A DNA stretch of 64,000 nucleotides from positions 4,321,964 to 4,385,963 of the forward strand of contig SSBO01000008.1 in assembly GCA_005281725.1 (NCBI GenBank), given 5' to 3'. This stretch comes from Wuchereria bancrofti. Lineage: Eukaryota; Nematoda; Chromadorea; Rhabditida; Onchocercidae. Positions 47,981-62,471 of this stretch are shown here, piece after piece. Below the pieces are notes generated by a model that did not search any database, had not been told where the DNA came from, and saw only the letters and a list, made by a program, of their open reading frames with translations. The stretch's first letter is position 1, and each line of letters begins with the position of its first letter. Position numbers and translations under genes: made by a program.

Positions 47981-50900
47981 ATGGCAGATGAAGCATCCAG
48001 TTCAAATGAAATACGACGTAACTTACGAAGTCATTCAACAAATTTGATCCAATATGAAACGGAGGATTTTGAAACAAGTTATGATAATATTGATATAATG
48101 CAATGGGAGGACGATGATATCGGTCATTATTATTATATTGTATTGCACGATAGTTATATTCCCATAATCATACTTACTATTCTATTAATAATTGAATTTT
48201 TCTGACAAAGAAATAATTAGAAATGATTACAAGTAGTTTGGATATCTCATCACTATGGTATTTCAAAAATATAACTGTAAACATTTTAGAGTAATCATTT
48301 CCAATGAATTCAATTTGTTTATTTAATTTATTCCTTCATTTTATACTGCACTTTTATAGCTTTACGTCTGGCTGCCAGTAAATCTTGTCTGTTACCTAAT
48401 CGACCAACAGCACAAGAAATGAATGCTTTTCCGGAGCTAAAAAAGAGTCGTGGAAGTACCGCTTTATATCTATATTTGAGGAATAAATTGGTAACTTCAT
48501 ATCTTAATTATTTGCAAAATCTTTTCTAGTTTCCGGAAATATTTAACATTTTTTTTTCTTTTTTGCATTTACTTGAGACAAATAATTTCTTGTGCAAATA
48601 TTTCAGTTACAAATGTGGCATCGAAATCCACGAATAGAACTTACATTTCAAGATTTTATGAGTGAATTATCCTCACCATATGATAGTAAGTTTTTACCAT
48701 TTGTTTATATTAACAAGCACTTAAGCTTTTAGATTTTTTCGAATGTCTTTTTCCTAAAAGCCATTTTACCGTACAGTTTAATACAGCAAGTTTTGAGCAA
48801 AATTATTTGTTTCATTTAACAAATCACTTTTCCAATAAAACGATTCCAAAATTCAAAATATAAGTTTTTTAGGTGATCCACTGTTTGTTCGTCGCATTTA
48901 TGAATTCCTTCAACGTTTTGGTTATATAAATGTGGGCATCTTCAATCGCATATCTCGTACGTGGCTTAAGTTGATGAATCTCAAAATTAATAGTTTTGAA
49001 AAATATTTTAGCCAAAATATATTGATTATATGAATTTGAGTAGTTTGATCAACTTAATATTGTTTTATATATATTCATTGGTAAATAATATATGTGCTAC
49101 CAATCGATTTATTTTGGTTATAATAATAAATTTCCATATGTTATCCCATTATCCATATCGAAACAGACAAAATGTTTGTGACTTTGTATTTTCATTAGCA
49201 AGTTTGAGTATCTTAGATATTTCAATTCTCTAATTGCTAATTACAAGTAGAAAATTGTTTCAGCTTCACCGAAAATGCATCCAAGACGGGTAATAATAAT
49301 TGGTGCTGGTATAGCTGGTATCATTGCTGCGCGACAACTTAAATTCTTTGGTTTAGATGCGATTATTTTGGAAGCTCGAGTGGGTAATTTATTGAATGGT
49401 TATAAAATTAATACCTCTTCCAGTTTTTTCTTATCAAAATTACACATTTAAAAATTTTTCTGCTCCAACATTTGAAATAATTTTCTAATATAGTTGACTT
49501 AAGTTAAGGTTAGTGTTTTCAAAATTTAGCTAGAAAATTTGTCTCTTATCCTTTATTGTTTTCAACAGTAAACAACAAATCATTTTTCTTCATTAGAAAA
49601 GGTTAGAATATTTGGATTATCCTAGTTTTTTTTTTTTTGTCATATTTTGATTTAATTCTAATTCAATGATTTGTACAGACATTAATGTCCTAAAATTGCA
49701 ACAAAAGAAATTCTTGTTTAGTCTCGAATTGGCGGTCGTATATCAACATATATTAAACCACTCACTGATACCACAAGTATGGAAATTGTTGCGGAATTAG
49801 GTGCATCCTTCATTTATGGAGCATGTATGTGCTTTATAATTCAATTTGAAAAATGAAAAATGTTAAAATGGCATCCACAGTTAATTACTAAACTATCAAC
49901 CGAATGAAGCTTTATTGTAATAGATGTTTGTGAAGAAACAGAAACAATTTTGTCAAAATTTTTAAAAGGATTTTTTTTTTTAACTGAGCAAATGATGTTT
50001 GCTTTTGCTATTTGATGAAAGACAGTGAAATCCTAAAAGTTGTAAGAAAATGTGAAGTGTTGTAAAAACTTTTGATTTCTTTATTGATAGTTTTTCTTAT
50101 CAAGTTCAAGTGATTCATTCTTTCCATATGATTGAATATTATTATCCATATTTGGATTCTTCGAGAAAGCTTCATCGTATTTAGTCGCAAAATTGTTACT
50201 TTTAATCATTAAAAGATTATAACCTGCATTCATTCACTTAATTATGTTTAAATTATTCATATTATTTCCTTTCTTTTAATATATTCTGCTAAATGTTACC
50301 AGAATAAGATAAGTATTTAGGAAAGTATTTATGGAATCTATTGAACCAAACTGTAGTAAATCTAGAAAGTAACTTTTTTTCCATTCCTTTAACTGTGTTT
50401 CAGTTGGAAATCCATTGATGACATTATGCAAACAATTTGAAGTTAGATGTCTTCCTGTTTGCCTTGACCAATGTCCAGTATATGATCCTACAGGCAAAGC
50501 AGTATGCTACCTTTTTTTTTCTTCTTAGTATTTTATAACTGAATATATTCTATTTTTATGAAGGTTCAGAAAATTATTACTTTATTACTATGCATTACAA
50601 GGATTGTGTGTTACATCAAAATTCATAATCATATATTTTTGTAATTACATGCATTTTTAATCATTTCAAAAATGTGATTTAAGATTGAACCACGACGAAT
50701 ACGATTAGTTGAGCGCGCATTCAATAATATCATTTCTGCTTCAACTTATATGGCAAATGTTAAAGGAATTACCGAACTGAACGGACGTAAATTAAGTTTA
50801 GGCGAAACTTTTACTGTTATGTTAAAGTAAGTTTTAAAGCTTTTAATTTTATATCAAACATTCTATGTTTAGGATCTGTGATATATTTTTCTTCCATGAC

Positions 50901-53900
50901 ATTATTAGTGTTACTTTTTTTGTAGCATATAATATGTATGACGTAAATGTCTTTTTTTTAAATGCAATTTTCAACATATTACGCTTAACAAATTGTTATT
51001 AGAATGACAATTTTGTTGTTTTTTGTTTTAGCAATGTTGCCACAAAATGACTTTTAAAAAGCTTTCTTTTTGTTTTAACTTACTGCTTTAAGCCTGATGA
51101 TAGTGTTTAACTTTATTACTTTGAAAATTATCTGATCTAGAGATTTGTGCATTTAACATTTTTGTTTTTAGACAACAAGATTATCAGTTGCAAACCAGAC
51201 GTATTTCTTATTTTGCATCATATGAAAATGTGCTAAATAAGCTAAAAGTTGTTCAAGATACGGTAAACGCATGTTTACTTCGTATTTTAAATATTTATGC
51301 GATATTATTTTAAACTTCAAGAATTTTAGGCAATGTCTTCAAAATTTTGGTGAATCAAGTTTAGAATGTCGGTATAGTAGTTAATTAAAAAATTAATTGG
51401 GCGGTTAATAATTGTCATCAGCGAACTATTTCAGGAAATTTATATTCAGCGTGATGTCATGGCAAATGTAATATTTGAAAATTTTCCAAGAGATAGCATA
51501 GTAAAGTTTTCGATGATAAACATTTAAATGTTTTTAGATGGTTCTTAAAAAGGATGAAATAATGCGATTACATGCAGCTTACGAAGAATTAAAAGAAAAA
51601 GAAGGATGTAGTGATTTAAGCGAAGATGAACAAATGGAAAATGAAATTATGTTAAAATGTGCCGTTAAAGATATCGATGATGCTATTCAGGTCGTGTGAA
51701 ATTTGATGTTGAAATTAAAAATCGATTACCAACTCTATTATTATTTGACATAATGATTTTTATTTCATCGTATAATATAGATTTTAAGACAAGGATTTTT
51801 TTTCTTACATTATGTAGTTTTATTAATATTTTGCTTTGTTTTTCTTTACAAATGCAACAATTACAAAAAGAAGCTAATAAAAGATTTTTTTTTTCAATTT
51901 TAATTTATGCAATTCAGTTAGGAATAGTATTATTTGAGATGAAATCTTTAAAATCAATAACAATAAATGAACAGTCAGACAATGTGGTTTCAATTATTTT
52001 TTATAAAACATTGAATTTTTCACATATTTTACAAAAAAATTAATATTGATGAATTGCATGAAGTGTCGTTAAAATAACATTAATTTCGACTCTTCTTTTT
52101 AATATATATTTTCTCCAATTTTAGGCTTATGAATCGTTGGAATCAAAAAGAAGAGAAATTAACGTTGCACTAGCAGAACTATCTAGGAATGAACCAAGGT
52201 ATGTTATTTATGTCTAAATTTCTCTGGTGAATTTATCTTTTAATTTAATTTTACTTCCATCGTTTTTAAATTGATTTTACACTGTTAGCTGCTTATTTCA
52301 CTTTCATTTGAGTTATTTCGTAGAGATTACAAAAAAGAAAAAACGCAATATTAAGCGCTATAATATAAAATAAGGTGAATAATTCTCTTAAAATATATCA
52401 TTTTGGATTAAACGATGGTTGGAATGCTAATAACATATCTGCGCTTATTAATTCTTTTTTTTTTCCCTTCTTCATCTTATTAAAGTTAATGAGAATTGCG
52501 AATTTAATACAGTTAGTTTTTTAAAAAGTAAAATTCTAAATATCGAGGAGAATAATCACAGCCATATAATTATTTGGAAATAATTAGCTCACCTTATTTC
52601 ACTGTTAATTATCACATTGACATCTTAAAAAATAGGAGAAAGCTTGCACATTTAAATGATTAATTATATGAAATATGTATTGGACATAATTTTGTGATAA
52701 AAATATATATTTATAAGTTCAGTGTGCTAAATTCCAGTCTTTACTGCATTATTGTTGTTCAGTTCCAAAGTAGTTACACCGCGTGAAACAAAATTCTAAA
52801 AATCTCTATTATTTAAAACATACGATGTTTAATTATCCCTTCCAAATTACTGACAATCTGTTGTTCTGTCCGAGTTTATTTGTCCGTTCGTCTGTTTGTT
52901 TACAATTATTATAGTGTCAGATTGCATCAATGATGACTTATGTTCATGTTTGACCTCTCGTATAACCTTTTGTTCAATTTTGCCTCATCTTCTTTTCCAC
53001 ATCTTTTTTTTAGCTTTCTCTGGAAATTCTTCCCTCTCTCAATGTCTAATAAATGTGATACTAGAGGTCATAATATTGGTAATAATCGGTGAAATACGGT
53101 ATTGTTGAAGAGAGAAATGAAAAAGGATGATGGGAAAAGAGAGAATAAGAATTACGTCAAAATATAATCATCACACATCTCCATATGTGTGCATATATTT
53201 ATGCTAATTAGATACATTGGATAATTACAGTGAAATAGGGAAGAATTATTGCTGGAATTAGAAAGATGAATAAAAGATCAGTAGAAGACACAAAGAAAGA
53301 ATAAATTTTTTTCATTTAAAAAAAAGTGAAAATTGAATATTTTTTCTCAAAAAAAAGAACAAAAACTGTTAAATGTTAAAATTTAATAGAAAGAATAAAA
53401 TTATATATGCAAAATATAAATATTATATTTTTACACGGCTAACAATTAACTTTTAAATTATTCCAAAAACAGTACGTTTAATTATGATAATGTTATGTGA
53501 ATCAACGATTAGTTAATTATAAACTTAGGAAAAAGATAAGAGATTTCATCATAAAAGATTGGTAAGAATTTAGATAGGAAGAAATCAGAAATAAAAAATA
53601 TCAAATATATATATCTTTAATAGGAGCGTTATAGTTATAATTTAGATTATTGAAATTTAAAAAGGAAAAAAAAGGGAAATAATGGATGTAATCAATAATT
53701 CATTGTTTGGTTTAGCATTTTTTTAATTTTTTAGTGCTGTTTATATGAATGAAATGGATAAAAGAATATTGGATTTTCATATTGCAAATTTGGAATATTT
53801 TATTGGTTCATCGATTGATGAAGTTTCTTTGAAGTATTGGAATCAAAAAGCAAATTATGGCTTGGAAGGACCAAATATGTATGGTAAGTGCTCTATTGCA

Positions 53901-54615
53901 TGCGTTTTTTTTTAGATGCGTTACTTTCAGGGATGAAATTAAGAGACAAAAAATCTTCGAAAGGTTGGACGAAACATTAAAAGTTAAATGAATGAAGATC
54001 TAAAGGTCATTGAGCTAGCAATTTAAAAGGAAGATATTTGCTCGATTAATTAATTAATAGAAAACAGATGAAGAAAGAGGTAGAGCATTGCAAATTAGTC
54101 ATAATGGCCTTATTAACAATTTCATGATAACTATGAGAAAAAAATCTGTGCGAAACAATTTAGCTTTATTCTAAATTAATAGACTACGCTTTTTTATTTC
54201 AGAAGTTTTTTTTTTTTTCGAATTACATCAATTGTCTATTACTTAGCATTATTATTATTTATTTTCTAATTTCTTTCTTTTGGTCATTTTTCGTCATTTA
54301 AATCTTCTTAGACTATATTTTCTAACCTTTTTCATTTCTCAATCATTCCTAAGTTGTTGAAACATTTTGCGCCTAAGTAAAATTTATTAGTGCAATGGAC
54401 ACGTTTACTTTAATATATATGTATATACCGTAATTTTAAAACATCTCATGGGATTTTTTTATCTGAAATTTGTAGCTTTAGCATACAATTGCCATTTTCC
54501 ATCGAAAGTTTCAGTTTTAATTTAATAATATAATTGACATACATAATTTGGTATTAGTATACTATGAGAATTAATTTTTTTTTTCTTTGCAGAAGAGATG
54601 CATAAACTTTATTAA
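47981..54615 (+). CDS. LSD1/KDM1-like protein truncated within the amine-oxidase domain
   Basis: Fourteen phase-consistent exons: 47981-48122, 48360-48490, 48607-48685, 48873-48956, 49264-49379, 49722-49824, 50404-50501, 50684-50826, 51172-51262, 51435-51467, 51538-51690, 52125-52198, 53735-53883, 54593-54615. They give about 472 residues against some 850 for LSD1. A SWIRM domain comes first (NAFPELKKSRG to EFLQRFGYINVGIF). The dinucleotide-binding start is RVIIIGAGIAGIIAARQL with LEARSRIGGRIST. A tower-like coiled coil follows (IMRLHAAYEELKEKEG to LESKRREINVALAEL), then DKRILDFHIANLEYFIG. The reading then ends after GLEGPNMY with a tiny exon coding EEMHKLY. The second half of the oxidase, with substrate-binding and the LSD1 Lys661 position, is absent downstream. 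Demethylase activity is therefore unlikely; a scaffold role or pseudogene is possible. The first donor is weak. Confidence 0.8.
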
Positions 54616-55408
54616 ATTAGCTTGATTAGCTTATTGCATAAGTAATATTTTTTAATGAATATTTTATTGAGAAAAAAGGCAAAACACTGGGCAATAGTGC
54701 AAAATAATTGTAACACACGCATAATACATTTATAAAATAAAATAATAAAAGAAGGAGAAATGCTTTTTGATATTTGTTTAAAAAAGAAAAAAGTTGAAAT
54801 TTATTTCAATCAGTTTTTATTCTTACCAAATTTTTTTTTGAAGGAAAAACTGAATAAGAATGTAATGCATTCATCTGTTAAATCTTTATTTCCAAGCATT
54901 TTACCTTGTTCAAAATCGAAAAAAGAAATATTATCATTCAGTAATAATAATAATAGTGTAATAATATCTACAAAATGAAAAAAAAAGACCCGTGAATTGA
55001 AGAGCAATAATATCAGTAAAGCAATTTGATAAAATTAATGGTACTATTAGGAATTTATGCAGTACTGATTTCAAATTTAAATTCGATCTTTTTAGATCAT
55101 CTTAATCTTTGACTTTCGAATAGACCATCTAAAATGATTAAAATGTTTAGATTCTCTCTAGGTAAATTAACATTGAGAAATGAAACTTTGTTAACAAAGA
55201 CTTTTATTTGTTTCTGTTCCTATTTTTCTTTTTTTAAGAGTAAGTTAATTTTCTTTTTCATTTGTGGAAGAAAATAAAACTTTTCAAATGATTTTCTTTT
55301 CTTCTTTTTTCTTCCTTTAAGCAAATTTTGTTTCTTCTCTAAAGTGGTACCATCAGATGTTATTATTATCAATACAAAAAATATAAAAGTGAAAATATGC
55401 TTACATAT
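54616..55408. other. Convergent interval, LSD1-like end and Toll 3' end
   Basis: AT-rich 3' flank shared by the two converging genes. I searched it for the missing amine-oxidase half (conserved glycine-rich C-terminal FAD motif) and saw nothing on either strand. A 72-codon open frame at 54760-54978 is lysine- and phenylalanine-rich and not recognisable. Confidence 0.6.
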
Positions 55409-58400
55409 TTAAACAATATCACTAGGCACAATACTACCGTAACAATCAGAATAAATCTGTGATGAGCCACCGCTACAGGATGACGGTGCTATTCGAATGG
55501 GTAAAGCTGAATGTAATAGATTCCAGAATAACGGATCATTCATTCGTATACACGTATTTTTCCGTAAAATTTGACCTAATTCAGCATCCAATTGATTAGG
55601 TTCAATACCATCACCAAGTAATGCAATTAACTTTTTATGACGATTTTTAGCAAAAATTTGATGAGATGTTTTAATCTGAAATGAAGAAAAATTTTTCGAA
55701 GTGGAAGTATTAAAATATTAAATTTTTTAAAATTATAACAATAATATTATGATAGATTATGTGTTATTACTGTACTAAATTATCATGGATCAAATAATTC
55801 TTTCAATTTCCATAATTGATTACTTTCAATTATTTAAAAAAAATGACCTGTAATGTTTTCCATTCATTATCTAAGAAATGTTGAGTTAGAACAAGTATAA
55901 GAGATTGAGCACATTCCATTTGATTGATAAGTTCATCAGATATTGTATGTACCCGCGAACTATAATTTGGACCATCTCGATGTAACAGGCATAAGATATA
56001 CTCTTCAGATTCGAGTTGCCTGGAAATATAGGGTTTTTTTTTTGAAAATTATAATAATTATAAGACTGTACTATGTTTATAGATTATTGTTTGTAGATAA
56101 TATTCTTTTTTTTACAAAGAGTTTAATCGAAATTCATATAAAAATTCCTTTTCTTTCCTTTCTCATAAAAATCTAATTTTTCTTTTTTATTTTTATGCTA
56201 GCAAAATTTCGAAAATACTTTTTTGACGAGCTTTATTCACCTAGAAATTAACCAATTATAAATACTGTACAAAGAGAAGGTTTCTTTTTAAAGCTTCAAA
56301 AGTTTTAAAATTTCATACCTGTATAAGGTATCGATGATAAGTTTTTCATCCTTTTTGGAATAGCTAATAAAAGCATCGAAATGGATCAGTGGTAATGGAC
56401 TGGAACCAGGTGTAGTATGTGTACCGGTAAATGATGGTGGTACCTTATACCTTCGTTGTACTATTACTGATTTTGTCTTTCGAAAGAACAACACAACCAG
56501 AAGTATCAAACCAGTTGTTATTAATGCTACAGCAAACAATACCGTAATAATAAGGAATGAATTTGTTGTCCCTTCGTTACCAAAAACACCGCTTGCGGTA
56601 GGTGCACAAATTGTCCTAAAAATGAATCATTTCATCGTGAATGAGATACCATAGCCAAGGTTTTTTCTTTTTGTAAGAAAAATTATTTGTTTTTTGAGCA
56701 AGTTGATGCATATATGTATTATAATAATAATAGTTGTAATAATCGTGATAATAATAATGATCACGATTATGTATAATGAGAAAGAATAATAGTAATAATA
56801 ATATCTTTGTCATTTATATTACCTCTAACTTATATTTCATTCCATCAACTTAAACATAACATTTCCCTAAATAACTTTAATGATAAATTCAAAATTTAAA
56901 ATGTTAGCAATAAAATTAATACTAACGTATTAGCAGTAGCAATAAATTGTGCCATTGGTATTTTAAAGATATCATCGCCAAAATTTGGTGAATAAGCACT
57001 AAGAATTGTTGTATCATTCTCACGAATTGCATGACTAATATTTTCAACGCAAAAAATATCAGATACGTCATGTATCAGATCTAAGTTACGTGAGAACCAA
57101 AATTGTATACGAAAACGTGGCGAGCAATCACAGCGAAAGAAATTAGAGCCTAGCGTGATATCCGTAATCTGTTTACCGTATTGTTCAATGGATAACGGTA
57201 AATCCTGGAAATATTCCAATAATTTATCTTACAATAATTTTCATTATTATTATTATTATAAATTATTAATAATGTTATCGTTATAATCGTCATACTATGG
57301 TATCCCATGTATAATTTCCAATAGTAAAAAAGAGAGAGAGAAAAAAAAGAAAACGTTTAATTTTACTTAATTTGTTTTTATAAGCAATTAAATGCTACCT
57401 GTAATCTATTATTATGTAAAGTAATGGTTTTTAGTTTTGGCATCACTTCATTGAGCCGATCATCAAGTGACACTAAATGATTGTTATGAAGCAATAAGGT
57501 TGTTATTTTATTCGTTCGGTATAGTTCATCACCAGTCAATCGTATCAAATAATTTCCGGAGAGATCTAATAGCTGAAATTTAATTGATGAAATAAAAACA
57601 GTAATTATCAGTAGTGCTATATCAAATTTTTGTGAAAATTCAAGAAGTCAAATGAAAAATTCTTATCAGATTTAAAATTTTAATAATTTTTATAAATTTC
57701 ATAATTGTTTAAATTTGTATTATAAGTTACAGTACTGTGTAATGTACCTATTCATATTATATATAATTTAACTTTTTCAAGCAAATTAATTTTTAAATTC
57801 TTTCTAAAATTGTTAAACAAAATTTTCATTAATTAATAGAAAACCTGTAATGATGGTAATGTATTAAATGCTAAAGGTTGTATTTCCCGTATAGATGAGT
57901 GATTAAGATGAAGGTGCAAAAGGCGTGTACGTCCCAGGAAATCATGACTTCGTACCACAGGAATTTCCATATGTTCCAAATAAATATGTGTAGCATACAT
58001 TGGTATATCCTAAAAATTAACTTTTTCATTTAGATTAACATATTTTATTTTATTTGCAAACCAAAATGTCTAAATAATAAAACTAAAGAATGTAAAATTT
58101 TGGAATAAATTAATGTAAATTTATTATGATAGCATTTTATGATATGAAAATTTATTTCAATTTTCATCAAATGTCTTTTTTTTCTTTTCTATATATAACT
58201 TTTTAAATCTTATAATATGTACACATTATCATTCATATATTCTCTGTATTTCAAAATTTTCATACAAATGATTATATATAATGAATTTAATTTAATATTT
58301 TTAATTGATGTAAATTATTATGATAGTATTACTTTTGGTGAAAAGTTATTACGATCTTCCGATTGTAATGCTATACAGCGTACAATATTTATGGTATATG

Positions 58401-61400
58401 TGACACCATAATAACAATGACAACCATCGGGACATTTTGATTTGCAATCACAATTACCATACTGACAGCAAATGCAATTTGGCTCACAGACCTAAATTTA
58501 ATAAAGTGATATTTTGACAATTTCAAGATGGTACATTTAATTAATTATTGTTTAAAATCATTACAATTTTCTCTTCATTTTTTCTCTCTTTCCAATTTCT
58601 TTATAATTTATTTTAGTTTTGAAATTTTTTTTATTAAAAATAATTACTTGTTTATAGTTACAGAGTAAATCATCCTTCCTAACTTCCGATAATAAAATAC
58701 GTCGATTATAAATTCGATGTAAGCAAACAGCACGATTATCATCAATAATATCAATAAGCGATTTCTCCTAGAAAATATCTAATTCCGATTTTTTTTTCAA
58801 CAAATTGATATATTTTAAAATATAGCGAATGGAAAAATAAATCAAGTAAATGAGTAAAGTACTGAGCAAATGATAATTGTTAAATTAAACAATCAAATTT
58901 AAATTAATTTTTTTTAGTTAGAAAACAAAAAAAAAGTTAAAACTAACATGTTTATTGTTACGAATCCAATCCATTTCACAGCTACAATCTAATGGATTAT
59001 CAGCTACAGATAGTCTTACTGGATGACCAGTTGTTAAACTATCTACCATAAATGCTGCTATTTCTAATTTGGTTAATTGATTTTTTCGTAAATCCAAATT
59101 GCTTAGAAATTGTTTATTTCGAAATGTACCATTATCAATTGTATGAATTAAATTATCACTTAGATTTACATATTCCACTGTATTCGGAATTTGCTCATCT
59201 GTTAAAGCCATTATACGATTTCGTTGTAACTATAATTAAAAATTATTGATATTTCACATTTTTTTTTTCAAGTTTACCTTAAAATTTATGATTTCTAAAG
59301 ATTAAATTAGTAATAGCATTCGGAGAAATAAGACATTTTTTTCTTTTATAAAAATGAAATTTTTTCGTTGAGTTCTACTTCTCTTTTCAATTGGTTACTT
59401 TCATTTATTAATTAAATGAATGAATGAATGAATGAATAACCTGTACATGACGTATCCTTGATCGTTGGGTACTACTTAGCAGGGTAATTTGATTATTACT
59501 CATTTCAAGATGTGTCATTGTTACCGGAAATTCATCCCATTGTAGCAATTGAATCATATTAAAACTTGAATTGAGACGTTTAAGATTTTGTAACTCTTGA
59601 AGTGCTCCATTGAAATTTGTTAAATAATTGCCAGACAAATCAAGTTGACGTAATTTGGGACATTTTGAAAATGCATCTTCAGCCAAATGATCGATTGTAT
59701 TGAATGAAAGATCAAGTTCGATTAAACGAGGCATATCCGAGAAAATATACGAATCGATCTACAGTAAATAAGCAATAATAAATTTCAATTTTCGAATTTA
59801 AATTAATTTTTCAAAACTTCAACCGGGATTTTGTTTTCTTTTAATGGCTAAATTTGCTTGTAATGATTTTTTATAATTATTTTCAACCCTTTTTTCTTTC
59901 ATCTTTTTTTCATCAGAAAATTTTCACAATTTTTTTAAAACAAATTTTGCTAAAATAAATATTTGATGGTTGGCCATATTGGCCTTATCTAGGAAAATCG
60001 TATTCAATTAGTTCAGGCCAAATAAATAGGCTGATAGTTTATAGTCTGATAGTTCGATCCAAGATAAATATGATAGTAATTATGTGTCGATGCCAGCAAA
60101 ATGTTTTCGTGTGTAGTTATTTATGCTTTATTATATAAATCTTTTTGAAAAAAAATAGTGAATTAAGAAGAAAAACGTTTTTCGTTATTTCATTTCAGTA
60201 TTCGATTATTTCATTCACCAGTTCTATCATTTTATCTGTCCATTTTTAATTAAATTTTTGATTTCATTTCAAAGATAAAATGTGGAAGAAATTATTGTTA
60301 AATACGAAAAGTTTTGTGGTCAAATGTATATTTGTTTGAGTAATGAATGCATTTCATTTAATTTTTTTCTTTTTCGTTACTTTTTTTTTCAATAAAAAAG
60401 AAAGCCATTATTTTGGCGTCAATAAACTACATTAAAATTATTTTTAGGCTAATGGGAAAAAATTTTAAATGAAAAAAAAATTTTTTCTAATCAGAAAAAA
60501 AAAATTGGGAGAGATAAAAGAGGGAAAAAAACGGAAAGAAAAGAATAATGACGATAGGATGACAATGATGGACCGTTAGGCATCGAAAGATGTTTGGTTG
60601 ACAAAAGTTGAATGAAAGAAGAAAAAAAAAAATGGTTGACAAAAGTAGCAGTTGTTAATGGATCGTCTTTCTTCCTCATCTAATCAGGAAAAGAAAAAAG
60701 AAATTTTTTTTTTTCTTTAAAAAAAAAGAAAAAGAAAGAAAACTTTTTCATTATGTAGCAAATGATTTATATATGAGATAGAAAGATGAGATAGATGTAA
60801 GAGAGAAATGAATTTTAATTGTGAAATGAGAAACAAGAGAAGATTGATTGATGAATTTGAAGAATTAAATGAAAACGGTGGATGAATTTTCAGAAAGAAA
60901 AAGACAGAGAGGGAGGGAAAGAAATAAGAAGCTTTCATATGTTTCAATTTTTAGAACATATAAATTTTTGAGCAAATTTAAAATTTAAATATTTCCTTTT
61001 TTTTTCTTTTCAATCATTTTTCTAATCATTCACTAGAAAAGTGATTTCAAACAAAAAAAGAGAAAGAAAATGTTAAATAAAATAAATTGAAAATTTACCG
61101 TTGTAAGTTTATTCTTGCAAAAATTCAGCGTTTGCAAATGAGGCAATTTGTTGAAAAGAAACTTATAAGTTTTGCTGAAAATAAAAGCAAAAAAAAATAA
61201 GTAATTTGATGTATTCCAAATTTAAAACAAATTTTCAAGAAATTTAAATTATATGAAATTATATCTGTTTCATTAGGGTTTTAGTGAAGTTAAACAACAA
61301 TGAAAATAAGTAATAAATAGAGGAATACTTTTTAAATTTTATTTCTTTCTATTTTTACATATTTTTAATTGATTAAAGCTCTTCATTGGATCTTTTAATA

Positions 61401-62471
61401 TTCCATAAGCTTTTTTTTTCCTTTTTAAATCATTGCAATAAGCCAAATTCTAGAAATTTTAAAAGTTTTTAAAAATTTTAAATTGATTATAAGTAATTTG
61501 TCATATTGTCTATTAAGTTTATAATATGCTATTATTGTTGAATTTTATTTGAAAGGAAGAGAAGCGGTCGGTGCCATTCTGAACTATCATCAATCTATGC
61601 ACAAATGATGAATGATCTTTTGCTTCCGATACATCGGATCACTTCGGATCTGTTCCATCAGTTATAGACAGGAACAAATTCAATTACTCTATTTAACTAA
61701 TCACTTAATCAGTGATTGGTTGAAATATAACTAATCACTTAATCAGTGATTAGTTAGTGATTACCATATCACATTTCACTTTTTTTTTCGAAAAATATTA
61801 TTAGCACGAAAAAGTGATTAGAAATAGCATGAAAATTTCTGTTACATTAAATAAAAGTTATGAATAGAAAATAATTTTCTCTACTATAGGCCAAAAAAAA
61901 AGTATAATAAATCTTTTCCTTAAAGTTTAACCTTTTCATTTATCATAATTCTAAGATATATAATTAATTATAAGAACAATTTTCAATACATTGAAATTGA
62001 AATGGATAATAATAATAATATAGACTGATCTAGCTAACTATATAGGCTGTTTAAGGAACTTTTTTTACTAGAAATGAAAATTAAACAAAAAGAAAAAAAT
62101 TAAAAAAAAATCAATAGCTTTGCTTAGACTTGAAATTAGAAAATGAGACAAAAAAAATTTGATGAAACAAAAAAAAAAATTTGTAATTCGTGTGAAATGA
62201 GAAAAAGTACGTAGTGGAGGTGAAAAATTTACCTGATTTGATTATTTGATAAATCAAGATAGCGAAGTTTGAATAAACGTCCCAATGCAAATGGTACTTC
62301 GATTAGTAAATTTTTACCAAGGTGTAATTCTTGTAGTTGTGGTGTTGTTTCAAATGTACCCATATCAATTTGATAAATTGAATTATTGAACAGATATAAA
62401 TGAGTTAGACTTATTAAACCTTGTAAATTCTCTTCTTCAATTTCTGCTATTCGATTGGAACTAAGATCAAG
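55409..62471 (-). CDS. tol-1: Toll receptor (LRR ectodomain, TM, TIR), 5' end outside or unresolved
   Basis: Twelve phase-consistent exons: 62471-62233, 61174-61099, 59758-59441, 59229-58948, 58767-58648, 58491-58333, 58009-57845, 57572-57399, 57204-56927, 56615-56319, 56019-55848, 55675-55409. They code for 848 residues plus an unseen N-terminus. Order: leucine-rich repeats (LFKLRYLDLSNNQIS and following), a first cysteine cap (NPLDCSCEMDW), and an N-type cysteine cluster (CEPNCICCQYGNCDC). More repeats, a second C-type cap (NFFRCDCSPRF), a TM helix (LFAVALITTGLILLVVLFF) and a TIR domain follow. TIR boxes are FDAFISYSKKDE, LCLLHRDGPNY and DPLFWNLL. The double cysteine-cap layout is that of Drosophila Toll and C. 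elegans TOL-1. By family it signals at the plasma membrane in development and pathogen avoidance. The terminal phase-0 acceptor at 62472 shows further exons upstream. Confidence 0.93.
61695..61755. repeat. Two copies of a 27-bp hairpin motif in a Toll intron
   Basis: 61695-61721 and 61729-61755 share AACTAATCACTTAATCAGTG. The second copy is a perfect hairpin with 11-bp arms and a 5-base loop, and the first has one mismatch. Confidence 0.8.

Noticed and set aside
51696..52043. 115-codon plus-strand open frame
   Set aside because: Lies inside an LSD1-like intron directly after exon 51538-51690. Its composition is AT-driven and it shares no family feature.
60491..60947. Serine/phenylalanine-rich minus-strand open frames in a Toll intron
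   Set aside because: Products of purine-rich plus-strand sequence inside an intron; no domain and the flanking Toll exons splice across them in phase.
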